NCBI RefSeq assembly: GCF_000373645.1
Contig: NZ_KB892010.1
Location: forward strand, 94,954-158,953
Direction of reading: 5' to 3'
Length of the DNA stretch: 64,000 nucleotides
DNA from: Streptomyces sp. ATexAB-D23
Lineage (GTDB): Bacteria > Actinomycetota > Actinomycetes > Streptomycetales > Streptomycetaceae
The position numbers and the translations under genes are program-made. A model generated the notes under the pieces. It was given only the letters and a program-made list of their open reading frames with translations, searched no databases and had not been told where the DNA came from. Positions 33,401 to 40,371 of this stretch are shown here, one piece after another. Numbering within the stretch: the stretch's first letter is position 1; each line of letters begins with the position of its first letter.

Positions 33401-33790
33401 GGCCCAGGAGAAGTACGAGAACGGCTGGCGGTGCGAGGAGACGGCGAGGATCTGCGAGGCGTCGCCGGGGTCGGGCGACCAGCCGCAGACCCGGGCGTCG
33501 GTCGAGCCCCAGTAGGTGAGCCGGCGGGCCGGGCCGCCGGCGACCGGGGCGAGGTGGATCTCGGGGTCGAAGGTGCGCCAGGTCGTGTACGCGATCCGGG
33601 TCCCGTCGGGGGAGAAACGCGGATGGCTGACCCGGGTGCGGTCGACGGTCAGCCGCCAGGCCCGGCCCGGACGCTCCCCCTCGGCGGCGAGCGGGGCGAC
33701 CCAGAGATCGTCCTCGGCCGCGAAGCAGAGCAGATCCTCGTGGAGGTGCGGGAACCGGAGATACGAGACGTCGTCACTCACCCCACCCAT
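30497..33790 (-). CDS. Tricorn-type protease (S41 family peptidase)
   Basis: 1097-residue homologue of tricorn core protease, a cytosolic oligomeric peptidase that shortens peptides from the proteasome, consistent with Streptomyces having a proteasome. Order: two beta-propeller regions (~1-600, repeated 'FSPDGTRIAYTTW' and 'FSPDGAWLTW' style blades), a helical C1 domain, a PDZ domain (~780-870, 'GAVLTHVDGRPVDPV'), and the C2 catalytic domain. The catalytic candidates are S-H in 'LGTSHAYVSPA', S-D in 'EATSSDGDMI' and E in 'ENHGVEPD'. The ATG at 33790 is used; 9 residues upstream in frame are Pro-rich. It is monocistronic. Confidence 0.9.
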   Translation of the reverse strand: MGGVSDDVSYLRFPHLHEDLLCFAAEDDLWVAPLAAEGERPGRAWRLTVDRTRVSHPRFSPDGTRIAYTTWRTFDPEIHLAPVAGGPARRLTYWGSTDARVCGWSPDPGDASQILAVSSHRQPFSYFSWAYSVPTDGSPGGKLPWGPVSDIAVADIDGERRTLLLTGTPPHEPAAWKRYRGGATGRLWLHGERLLPDIGGHLDSPMFVGGRIAFLSDHEGVGNLYSCRPDGSGLRRHTDHDAFYARHASSDGRRVVYQCAGELWLVDDLETPDAVPRRLEVRLGGPRAGRRTYQVPAASNVDALSVDETGRASAVSVRGSLYWLTHRDGPARTISDTPGVRVRLPEMLGSGGQVAYVTDAEGEDAIEIAQLPRASGDRPTRRLASGLIGRVQELVADPDGERLAIASHDGRLLLLDTDEETSTGEPAELIRSVNGPVRDLAFSPDGAWLTWSHPGIGRSLRKIKLARILGPGDPAIVDVTNGRFEDENPVFTGDGRYLAFLSWRGFDPVYDVHTGDLSFPLGCRPYLVPLSSATPSPFALLPDGRPAAGGLDPIDTAEAGAAEGSTVTVEFEGLESRVTPFPVSASKYSALHPVSGGGLVWLRWPISGALGETFANPSDMSGRPTLEHFSIAKAKKTELVSHLDWFAVSGDASRLVVMDDGELRAVPATEPGDLDSTVYLDLRRILHEADPAAEWRGAYDEAGRIIRSYFWEPDMCGIDWPAVLDQYRPLVERVATPDEFADLLREVLGELGTSHAYVSPARRNEGPPHYQRAIGLLGANFACRDGEWTLLRILPGDSSDSKARSPLAGTGIREGAVLTHVDGRPVDPVTGPYPLLAAAGGTTVELTFRPAEGQGRSRRVAVVPLIDERPLRYQDWVAKRREVVRGLSGGRCGYLHIPDMGGSGWAQFNRDLRMEVSRPALIVDVRGNAGGHISELVVEKLTRTILGWDLTRNAQPVSYASNAPRGPVVALADEATSSDGDMITAAFRLLKLGPVVGQRTWGGVVGMTGRHRLGDGTVITVPMNAAWFDTYGWSVENHGVEPDEEALRTPLDWAEGRHAVLDDAVRIALDLLAAHPPATPPTYETAPNRRRPALPPR

Positions 33791-33857
33791 GCTTTCCGCG
33801 CGCGGGGGCGGCGGCAACTCAGGGGGATGTCCGCGCGCTCTGTGGCGCGGGACACAA

Positions 33858-33919
33858 GCGAAACCATTCCGTTTCGCTGGAGCGGTGCAGTACCGTTCTC
33901 GTGTACGAAACAGTTTCGT
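33858..33919. promoter_or_regulatory. Paired GAAAC/GTTTC operators before TetR-MMPL
   Basis: GCGAAAC-N6-GTTTCGC (33858-33877) and ACGAAAC-A-GTTTCGT (33905-33919) are perfect dyads of the same half-site 48 bp apart (33867 to 33912 centres about 45). They precede the TetR gene at 33983, so autorepression by TetR is the likely use. Confidence 0.65.
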
Positions 33920-33982
33920 TCGATTTACTTATGCGCAGCTTACGCGCCGCCCGCCGGGCCCACGGAGGAAGGAGGTCGACCC

Positions 33983-34555
33983 ATGGCACGCACACGGCTC
34001 ACGCCCGAGCGTGAGAGCGAGCTGTACGCCGCCGTGCTCGACCTGCTCCGCGAGGTCGGCTACGACGCCCTCACGATGGACGCCGTCGCCGCGCGTACGC
34101 ATTCCAGCAAGGCCACCCTCTACCGCCAGTGGGGGAACAAGCCGGCGCTCGTCGTCACGGCTCTGCGGCACAACAAACCCGGCACCCTCGGCGACGTCGA
34201 CACCGGCTCGCTCCGTGGTGACTTCCATGCCGTTCTCAGCCGCAGTGACGACTGTCAGATGGAGAAGGACGCCGCGCTGATGCGGGGTCTGAGCCATGCC
34301 GTCCACAACAATCCCGACCTCCTCCAGGCCCTGCGTGAACTGCTGGTCGAACCCGAGATGACGGGTCTCGACAAGCTGCTGCGCCGCGCCGTGGAACGGG
34401 GAGAGGTGAGCCCGGACAATCCGGCGCTCAGATATGTACCGCACATGCTGATCGGTGCCTTCGCCACCCGGCAGCTGGTCGAGGACCGCCCCGTCGACCA
34501 GGCATTCCTCCTCGACTACGTCGACTCCGTGATCATCCCCGCTCTCGGAGCCTGA
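33983..34555 (+). CDS. TetR family transcriptional regulator
   Basis: 190-residue repressor: HTH at ~10-55 ('ALTMDAVAARTHSSKATLYRQWGNK' region) and a C-terminal TetR_C domain ending 'FLLDYVDSVIIPALGA'. A very strong GGAGGAAGGAGG stretch precedes the ATG at 33983. It is followed 128 bp later by the MMPL exporter gene and preceded by two GAAAC/GTTTC dyads; it should repress itself and the exporter until a ligand, probably an exported lipid or drug, is bound (inference). Confidence 0.92.
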   Translation: MARTRLTPERESELYAAVLDLLREVGYDALTMDAVAARTHSSKATLYRQWGNKPALVVTALRHNKPGTLGDVDTGSLRGDFHAVLSRSDDCQMEKDAALMRGLSHAVHNNPDLLQALRELLVEPEMTGLDKLLRRAVERGEVSPDNPALRYVPHMLIGAFATRQLVEDRPVDQAFLLDYVDSVIIPALGA

Positions 34556-34683
34556 CCGCATCGGTCCCCGCGCGCTTTCCCGCACGGCCCTCTCCCCAAG
34601 CTCCACCTGACACGCCGCTCTCGTCGTCGGGCTGGTTCCTCACGCCCATTTCCACTCACCGACCTGACCGGGAGTACGCCCCC

Positions 34684-36912
34684 GTGGCCACATTCCTCTA
34701 CAAGCTCGGACGGCTCGCCTTCCGGCGCCGCCGCTATGTCGCCCTGATCTGGGTGGCACTGCTGGCCCTCGCCGGAGTCGGCGCGGCCTCCGCGTCGACC
34801 GCCACCTCCAGCTCCTTCTCGATCCCGGGTACCGAGGCCCAGAAGGCCTTCGACCTGCTGGAACAGCGCTTTCCCGCCGCCAGTGCCGACGGTGCCACCG
34901 CGCGCGTCGTCTTCAAGGCACCCGAGCACGAGAAGGTGACGGACCCGGCCAACAAGGCCGAGGTCAACAAGATCACCCAGGAGCTGAAGTCCGGCTCCGA
35001 CCAGATCGCCTCGGTCGTCGACCCGTACGAGGGCGATGCCGTCTCCAAGAACGGCTCGACCGCGTACATCTCCGTCACCTACAAGGTCAACTCGATGGAG
35101 CTGACCGACGCGACCCGCGACGCCCTGGAGGACGCGGGCGAGACGGCGCAGAAGAGCGGGATGACCGTGGAGATCGGCGGTGACGCCCTTCAGGTGATGC
35201 CGGAGACCGGCGCCACCGAGGTCATCGGTGTGGCCATCGCCGCCGTCGTGCTCGTCGTCACCTTCGGCTCGCTCATCGCGGCCGGGCTGCCCCTGCTGAC
35301 CGCGCTGATCGGCGTCGGCATCGGTGTCTCCACGATCACCGCCCTGGCCAACGTGCTCGACCTGGGCAACACCACCTCCACCCTCGCGATGATGATCGGC
35401 CTCGCCGTCGGCATCGACTACGCGCTGTTCATCGTCTCCCGCTACCGCGCCGAACTGGCCGAGGGCCGGGAACGCGAGGAGGCGGCGGGCCGGGCGGTCG
35501 GCACGGCCGGGTCCGCGGTCGTCTTCGCCGGGCTCACCGTGGTCATCGCGCTGGTCGGCCTGGCCGTCGTCAACATCCCGATGCTGTCCAAGATGGGCTT
35601 CGCCGCGGCCGGCACCGTCGCCATCGCCGTCCTCATCGCGCTGACCCTCGTCCCGGCCCTGCTGGGCTTCGCGGGCAAGCGGGTCCTGGGACGCAGGGCG
35701 CGCAAGGCCGCCGAGGCGGAGAACCGGCCCGAGGCGAAGCCGAACATGGGCACCCGCTGGGCCCGGTTCGTGCTGCGCAAGCCGGTGTGGGTGCTGCTCG
35801 TCGGCGTCCTGGGCCTCGGCGCCATCGCCGTGCCGGCCGCCTCGCTGGAGATGGGCCTGCCGGACGACGGCTCCCAGCCCACCAGCACCACCCAGCGCCG
35901 CGCCTACGACCTGCTCTCCGACGGCTTCGGCCCCGGCTTCAACGGCCCGCTGCTGGTCGTCGTGGACACGGAGGGCAGCGCCGACGGCAAGGCCGCGGCC
36001 AAGCAGGTCGGCGACGAGATCGCCGACATGAAGGGCGTCGTCGCCGTCACCCCGGCCACCTTCAACAAGGCCGGCGACGCGGCGATGATCACCGTCGTCC
36101 CGAAGGACCGGCCCAGCTCCGTCGAGACGGAGAACGTGGTCCACGCGATCCGCGACGCGGGCAAGGACATCAAGTCCGACACCGGCGCCGAGGTGCTCGT
36201 CACCGGCTCCACCGCGATGAACATCGACTTCTCGCAGAAGATGAACGACGCGCTGCTGCCCTACCTGGCACTCGTCGTCGGCCTCGCCTTCCTGCTGCTG
36301 ATGGTCGTCTTCCGGTCCGTGCTGGTGCCGCTCAAGGCGGCGCTCGGCTTCCTGCTCTCGGTCGTCGCGGCCCTGGGCGCGGTCGTCGCGGTCTTCCAGT
36401 GGGGCTGGCTCGCCTCGCTCTTCGGGGTCGAGCAGACCGGCCCGATCATGTCGATGATGCCGATCTTCATGGTGGGCGTGGTCTTCGGCCTGGCGATGGA
36501 CTACGAGGTCTTCCTCGTCACCCGGATGCGTGAGGCGTACGTCCACGGCGAGAAGCCCGGCCAGGCCATCGTCACCGGCTTCAACCACGGGGCCCGGGTC
36601 GTCACGGCCGCGGCCGTGATCATGATGGCGGTCTTCTCCGGGTTCATCGGCTCCAGCGAGTCGATGATCAAGATGATCGGCTTCTCGCTCGCCATCGCAG
36701 TCTTCTTCGACGCGTTCGTCGTCCGCATGGCCATCGTGCCCGCCGTTCTGGCGCTGCTCGGCAAGCGCGCCTGGTGGCTGCCGCGCTGGCTGGACCGGGC
36801 CCTGCCCAATGTGGACGTCGAGGGCGAGGGGCTGCGCAAGGATCTGGACGAGCCGTCGGCCGGCGACTCCGGCCCGGACGCCGGGGGCGAGCGCGAGCTG
36901 GTCCGCGTCTGA
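34684..36912 (+). CDS. MMPL family (RND) transporter
   Basis: 742-residue RND-type exporter with 12 predicted transmembrane helices in two repeats of one helix, an extracytoplasmic loop domain and five helices. 'GLAVGIDYALFIVSRYRAEL' in helix 4 and 'GLAMDYEVFLVTRMREAYV' in helix 10 are the hallmark MMPL motifs with the proton-relay Asp-Tyr pairs. It probably exports lipids or hydrophobic drugs with proton antiport. GTG start at 34684 with GGGAG upstream. Acidic C-terminal tail. Partner of the upstream TetR. Confidence 0.93.
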   Translation: MATFLYKLGRLAFRRRRYVALIWVALLALAGVGAASASTATSSSFSIPGTEAQKAFDLLEQRFPAASADGATARVVFKAPEHEKVTDPANKAEVNKITQELKSGSDQIASVVDPYEGDAVSKNGSTAYISVTYKVNSMELTDATRDALEDAGETAQKSGMTVEIGGDALQVMPETGATEVIGVAIAAVVLVVTFGSLIAAGLPLLTALIGVGIGVSTITALANVLDLGNTTSTLAMMIGLAVGIDYALFIVSRYRAELAEGREREEAAGRAVGTAGSAVVFAGLTVVIALVGLAVVNIPMLSKMGFAAAGTVAIAVLIALTLVPALLGFAGKRVLGRRARKAAEAENRPEAKPNMGTRWARFVLRKPVWVLLVGVLGLGAIAVPAASLEMGLPDDGSQPTSTTQRRAYDLLSDGFGPGFNGPLLVVVDTEGSADGKAAAKQVGDEIADMKGVVAVTPATFNKAGDAAMITVVPKDRPSSVETENVVHAIRDAGKDIKSDTGAEVLVTGSTAMNIDFSQKMNDALLPYLALVVGLAFLLLMVVFRSVLVPLKAALGFLLSVVAALGAVVAVFQWGWLASLFGVEQTGPIMSMMPIFMVGVVFGLAMDYEVFLVTRMREAYVHGEKPGQAIVTGFNHGARVVTAAAVIMMAVFSGFIGSSESMIKMIGFSLAIAVFFDAFVVRMAIVPAVLALLGKRAWWLPRWLDRALPNVDVEGEGLRKDLDEPSAGDSGPDAGGERELVRV

Positions 36913-36919
36913 GCCGACC

Positions 36920-36949
36920 GGCTCCCGGGGCCGCTGAGCCCCGGGAGCC
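36920..36949 (+). terminator. Terminator after MMPL gene
   Basis: GGCTCCCGGGGC / GCCCCGGGAGCC, 12-bp perfect stem, 6-base loop CGCTGA, 8 bp after the MMPL stop; GCCGA/TCGGC arms extend it outside. Confidence 0.75.
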
Positions 36950-36963
36950 GCTCGGCCGGGAGA

Positions 36964-37018
36964 GCCGCTGAACTCCGGGGCCGCTGGGACCGGAGAGGCC
37001 GCTGAACTCCGGGGCCGC
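36964..37018. repeat. 21-bp direct repeat after the terminator
   Basis: GCCGCTGAACTCCGGGGCCG plus C occurs at 36964-36984 and again at 36998-37018, both identical, in the non-coding gap between the MMPL and SsgA-like genes. Confidence 0.75.
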
Positions 37019-37080
37019 GTCCGACGCGGGGCGCGGCCCCGGGAGCCCGGGTTACCTGTGGGGACGGGGGACCGGGGCGA

Positions 37081-37115
37081 CGAGAGCCCCCGTGCGTCGT
37101 GCACGGGGGCTCTCG
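37081..37115. terminator. Hairpin terminator before the SsgA-like gene end
   Basis: CGAGAGCCCCCGTGC / GCACGGGGGCTCTCG: 15-bp perfect stem, 5-base loop, 13 bp beyond the SsgA-like stop on the minus strand. It probably terminates the SsgA-like transcript, with a bidirectional role possible. Confidence 0.75.
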
Positions 37116-37127
37116 CCATGTCCGAGT

Positions 37128-37481
37128 TCAGGCGCGGGTGGCCTCGGGCGCCGGGGCCTCGCGGTGCGTACGCCGTATGAAGCGGACCAGCGGGGCGCTG
37201 TCGAACTGGACCACGTCGACGCCGGCCGCGTCGTGCCGTTCCACGACCAGCTGCACCCGGCCGCACGGCCATATCCGCCAGCCGTCCCGCTCGACCGGGT
37301 AGCGCAGCCCCCGCTCCAGCAACTCGCGCTCGACCGCCCACTCCGTGCCGCCGGGGTAGGCGACGCGGACGGTGGCGGGGGTGTCGGAGCTGTCGTACCG
37401 CAGCTCGACCGGGACGACGGGCAGGTCGCGGGCATCGGTGACGAGCCGGGCTCTGGCATGTTCATGGATCACGGGGGACAT
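37128..37481 (-). CDS. ssgE: SsgA-like sporulation/cell-division regulator
   Basis: 117-residue SsgA-like protein (SALP), a family restricted to sporulating actinomycetes that steers septation and spore separation. Diagnostic features: 'PVELRYDSSDTPATVRVAYPGG', cut here, 'WAVERELLERGLRYPV', and 'WRIWPCGRVQL'. It is a little shorter than the usual ~130-145. The symbol ssgE is suggested by neighbours: in S. coelicolor ssgE (SCO3158) lies beside a cobalt-type ECF transporter and a penicillin-binding protein, both of which occur here; sequence alone would not separate the SALP paralogues. Confidence 0.8.
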   Translation of the reverse strand: MSPVIHEHARARLVTDARDLPVVPVELRYDSSDTPATVRVAYPGGTEWAVERELLERGLRYPVERDGWRIWPCGRVQLVVERHDAAGVDVVQFDSAPLVRFIRRTHREAPAPEATRA

Positions 37482-37582
37482 GGGCCGGCTCTCCTCCTGT
37501 GTATGTAGCTTTGTCCTCTAATGTCCCATATTTTACGTAAAGAGCATCATGGGAGTCCTGTGCAGTTGTGACTGACGTGCTC

Positions 37583-37613
37583 TTGCGAATCATTCGCAAC
37601 AGGGTCCTATCAT
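37583..37613 (+). promoter_or_regulatory. Nur-like box and promoter of the ECF transporter operon
   Basis: TTGCGAATCATTCGCAA (37583-37599) is a perfect 17-bp palindrome that fits the nickel-responsive Nur box pattern tTGCaa-N5-ttGCAA as TTGCGA-N5-TCGCAA. It overlaps a possible -35 (TTGCGA) for a -10 TATCAT at 37608-37613 (19-bp spacer), so bound repressor would block RNA polymerase. The -10 is 85 bp before the CbiM start. Confidence 0.65.
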
Positions 37614-37614
37614 T

Positions 37615-37648
37615 GAGAGGTTCATGACCCGCGAGAGGTTCATGACCC
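37615..37648. repeat. 16-bp direct repeat in ECF leader
   Basis: GAGAGGTTCATGACCC occurs at 37615-37630 and again at 37633-37648 (18-bp period), just downstream of the predicted -10. It lies in the transcribed leader of the ECF operon. Confidence 0.75.
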
Positions 37649-37697
37649 CGCGCACCCGGCGCAGCAACGCAGGAACGCAGGAAGCGGAGCCTCCCCC

Positions 37698-38753
37698 ATG
37701 CATGTACCCGACGGATTCATCAACCCACCTGTATCCGCCGTGGCGGGCGTCGTCGCCGCCGGTGCCGTCGCCGTCAGCCTGAGGGGGGCCCGCCGCGAAC
37801 TCGATGAGCGGACCGCGCCCCTGGCCGGGCTCGTCGCCGCCTTCATCTTCGCCGTGCAGATGCTGAACTTCCCCGTGGCGGCCGGCACCAGCGGCCATCT
37901 GCTCGGCGGGGCGCTGGCCGCGATCCTCGTCGGGCCCTATACCGGCGTGCTCTGCATATCCGTCGTCCTGCTCATGCAGGGCATCCTCTTCGCCGACGGC
38001 GGGCTCACCGCGCTCGGCGTCAACATCCTCGACATGGGCATCGTGACGACCGTCGTCGCGTACGCCCTCTTCCGCGGCCTGGTCGGTGTGCTGCCGCGCA
38101 CCCGCCGCTCCATGACCGTCGCCTCCTTCGTCGCCGCGCTGGTCTCCGTACCGGCCGCCGCCTGCGCCTTCACGCTGATGTACTGGATCGGCGGCACCAC
38201 GGACATCCCGATCGGCAAGGTCTTCACCGCCATGGTCGGTGTGCACGTCCTCATCGGCCTCGGCGAGGCCCTGATCACCGCGCTGACCGTCGGCGCCGTC
38301 ATCGCTGTCCGCCCCGACCTGGTCCACGGCGCGCGCGGTCTCGCAGCCCCGCTCAAGCTGCGCGTCGACGGCGAACTGGTCGACGCCCCCGCGCCCACGC
38401 CCGAGCCCGCCCCCGCCCGCCGTTCGACCCGCGGCCTGTGGGCCACCGGCCTGATCACCGCCCTCGTGCTGGCCGGCTTCGTCTCCTACTACGCCTCCGC
38501 CAACCCGGACGGCCTGGAGAAGGTCGCCACCGACAAGGGCATCGACAAGGAGGCCAAGGAACACGCGGCGAAGGACTCCCCGCTCGCCGACTACGGCGTC
38601 AAGGACGTCTCCAACGCCCGGCTCTCCGGCGGACTCGCCGGCGTGATCGGCGTCGGCGCCACCCTCGTCGCCGGCAGCGGCGCCTTCTACATCGTCTCCC
38701 GCCGCCGCAGGAACGACGACGACGCCGGCCACCGCACCGACGAGAAGGTCTGA
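37698..38753 (+). CDS. cbiM: ECF transporter substrate component, CbiM-CbiN fusion (Ni/Co)
   Basis: 351-residue fused membrane protein. The CbiM/NikM part (~1-220) begins M-H-V-P-D-G-F, whose N-terminal Met-His forms the metal-coordination site, and has six to seven helices. The C-terminal part (~235-351) is CbiN/NikN-like with two helices flanking the P-D-G-L-E motif ('NPDGLEKVATDKGID'). The pair imports cobalt or nickel; the Nur-like palindrome upstream favours nickel. It is first of a three-gene operon with CbiQ and CbiO. ATG at 37698 has GGAG upstream. Confidence 0.92.
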   Translation: MHVPDGFINPPVSAVAGVVAAGAVAVSLRGARRELDERTAPLAGLVAAFIFAVQMLNFPVAAGTSGHLLGGALAAILVGPYTGVLCISVVLLMQGILFADGGLTALGVNILDMGIVTTVVAYALFRGLVGVLPRTRRSMTVASFVAALVSVPAAACAFTLMYWIGGTTDIPIGKVFTAMVGVHVLIGLGEALITALTVGAVIAVRPDLVHGARGLAAPLKLRVDGELVDAPAPTPEPAPARRSTRGLWATGLITALVLAGFVSYYASANPDGLEKVATDKGIDKEAKEHAAKDSPLADYGVKDVSNARLSGGLAGVIGVGATLVAGSGAFYIVSRRRRNDDDAGHRTDEKV

Positions 38754-38754
38754 C

Positions 38755-39516
38755 GTGGGTGCGGGTCACACCCACAAGCTCTACCGGCACGGGCACTCGC
38801 CGGTCCACGACCTGCCGCCGCACTGCAAGCTCGCCGCCGTCTTCTGCTTCGTCGTGGTCGTCGTCTCCACACCGCGCGAGGCCGTCTGGGCCTTCGGGCT
38901 CTACGCGCTGCTCATCGCGGGCGTCACCGCGCTCGCCCGCATCCCGGCCGGCTTCCTGCTGAAACGGCTGCTCATCGAGGTGCCGTTCGTCGCGTTCGCC
39001 GTGCTCATGCCGTTCGTCGTGCCCGGCGAGCAGACCCACGTCCTCGGACTCTCCGTCAGCGTCCCCGGCCTCTGGGGCGCCTGGAACGTGCTGGCCAAGG
39101 GCACCCTCGGCGTCGCCGCGTCCGTGCTCCTGGCCTCCACCACCGAACTGCGCTCCCTGCTGCTCGGCCTCCAGCGCCTCAGACTGCCGCCGCTGCTCGT
39201 CCAGATCGCCTCCTTCATGATCCGCTACGGCGACGTGATCACCGACGAGATGCGCCGCATGTCCATCGCCCGCCGCTCCCGCGGCTTCGAGGCGCGCGGC
39301 GTACGGCAGTGGGGCGTCCTCGCCAAGTCGGCCGGCGCCCTGTTCATCCGCTCCTACGAGCGCGGCGAACGCGTCCACCTCGCCATGGTCAGCCGCGGCT
39401 ACACCGGCTCCATGCCGGTCATCGACGAGGTGACCGCCTCACGCACCCAGTGGGCGTACGCCTCGGCCCTCCCGCTGCTCGCCCTCGCCGTGTGTCTGGT
39501 GGGATGGACCGTATGA
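38755..39516 (+). CDS. cbiQ: ECF transporter T component CbiQ
   Basis: 253-residue membrane coupling protein of the cobalt/nickel ECF transporter, starting at a GTG one base after the CbiM stop. N-terminal His-rich segment ('GAGHTHKLYRHGHSPVHDLP'), about five helices, and the two cytoplasmic A-R-x-S-R-G-F and S-R-G-Y (Arg-Gly) coupling motifs that contact the ATPase. The stop overlaps the CbiO start. Confidence 0.92.
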   Translation: MGAGHTHKLYRHGHSPVHDLPPHCKLAAVFCFVVVVVSTPREAVWAFGLYALLIAGVTALARIPAGFLLKRLLIEVPFVAFAVLMPFVVPGEQTHVLGLSVSVPGLWGAWNVLAKGTLGVAASVLLASTTELRSLLLGLQRLRLPPLLVQIASFMIRYGDVITDEMRRMSIARRSRGFEARGVRQWGVLAKSAGALFIRSYERGERVHLAMVSRGYTGSMPVIDEVTASRTQWAYASALPLLALAVCLVGWTV

Positions 39517-40286
39517 GCCCCGACCCCGCCCCCGTACCGCCCTCCCTGGAGGTCAGCGGCCTCGCCTACGCCTACCCCGACGGCCACCAGGCCCTCTTCG
39601 GCGTCGATCTGACCGTCGGGCGCGGCGAACGCGTCGCGCTGCTCGGCCCGAACGGCGCCGGCAAGACCACCCTGGTCCTCCACCTCAACGGCATCCTGGA
39701 GGCGGGCGCGGGATCGGTGCACGTCGCCGGGCTGCCGGTGGGCAAGCGCCACATGGCCGAGATCCGCCGCCGCGTCGGCATCGTCTTCCAGGACCCAGAC
39801 GACCAGCTCTTCATGCCCACCGTCCGCGAGGACGTCGCCTTCGGGCCCGCCGCCGGCGGGCTGCGCGGCGCCGAGCTGGAGGAGCGGGTCATGGAAGCGC
39901 TGAAGCAGGTCGGCATGGAGGAGTACGCGGCCCGGCCGCCGCACCACCTCTCCTTCGGCCAGCGCCGCCGCGTCGCCGTCGCCACCGTCCTCGCCATGCG
40001 GCCGGAGATCCTCGTCCTGGACGAACCCTCCTCCAACCTGGACCCCGCCTCCCGCCGCGAACTCGCCGACATCCTGCGCGCGTTGGACGTCACCGTCCTG
40101 ATGGTCACGCACGACCTGCCGTACGCGCTGGAGCTGTGCGGCCGCGCGGTCATCCTCAGCGACGGGGTCATCGCCGCCGACGACCGCACCCAGGACCTGC
40201 TGTGCGACACCGCGCTGATGCGCGCCCACCGCCTGGAACTCCCCTTCGGCTTCGACCCGCGCTCGGTGACGGTCCAGGCACCGTGA
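39513..40286 (+). CDS. cbiO: ECF transporter ATPase CbiO
   Basis: 257-residue ABC ATPase that powers metal uptake. Walker A GPNGAGKTT at 45-53, Q-loop 'FQDPDDQLFM' (the ECF ATPase form of the region), signature L-S-F-G-Q at 146-150, Walker B L-V-L-D-E-P at 167-172, H-loop 'MVTHDLPYA'. The usual LSGGQ is L-S-F-G-Q, as in other CbiO proteins. ATG overlaps the CbiQ stop. One ATPase gene is present, so a homodimer is expected. Confidence 0.93.
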   Translation: MSPDPAPVPPSLEVSGLAYAYPDGHQALFGVDLTVGRGERVALLGPNGAGKTTLVLHLNGILEAGAGSVHVAGLPVGKRHMAEIRRRVGIVFQDPDDQLFMPTVREDVAFGPAAGGLRGAELEERVMEALKQVGMEEYAARPPHHLSFGQRRRVAVATVLAMRPEILVLDEPSSNLDPASRRELADILRALDVTVLMVTHDLPYALELCGRAVILSDGVIAADDRTQDLLCDTALMRAHRLELPFGFDPRSVTVQAP

Positions 40287-40371
40287 CGGCGTCGGGCCCA
40301 TTTGTTCCGTGCCGGTGAAATTGCGGTGACCCGGCCCACCTCCCACCTGCGGCGGCGTGCACCATGGGGGG

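Noticed and set aside
34516..37341. 941-codon open frame antisense to the MMPL gene
   Set aside because: GC-rich third positions leave antisense frames open; composition is Asp/Gly/Arg-rich and lacks any motif, whereas the plus strand encodes a full MMPL protein.
37561..37697. Cobalamin riboswitch before cbiM
   Set aside because: No B12-box-like conserved core in this 137-bp stretch; the Nur-like palindrome explains the region better.
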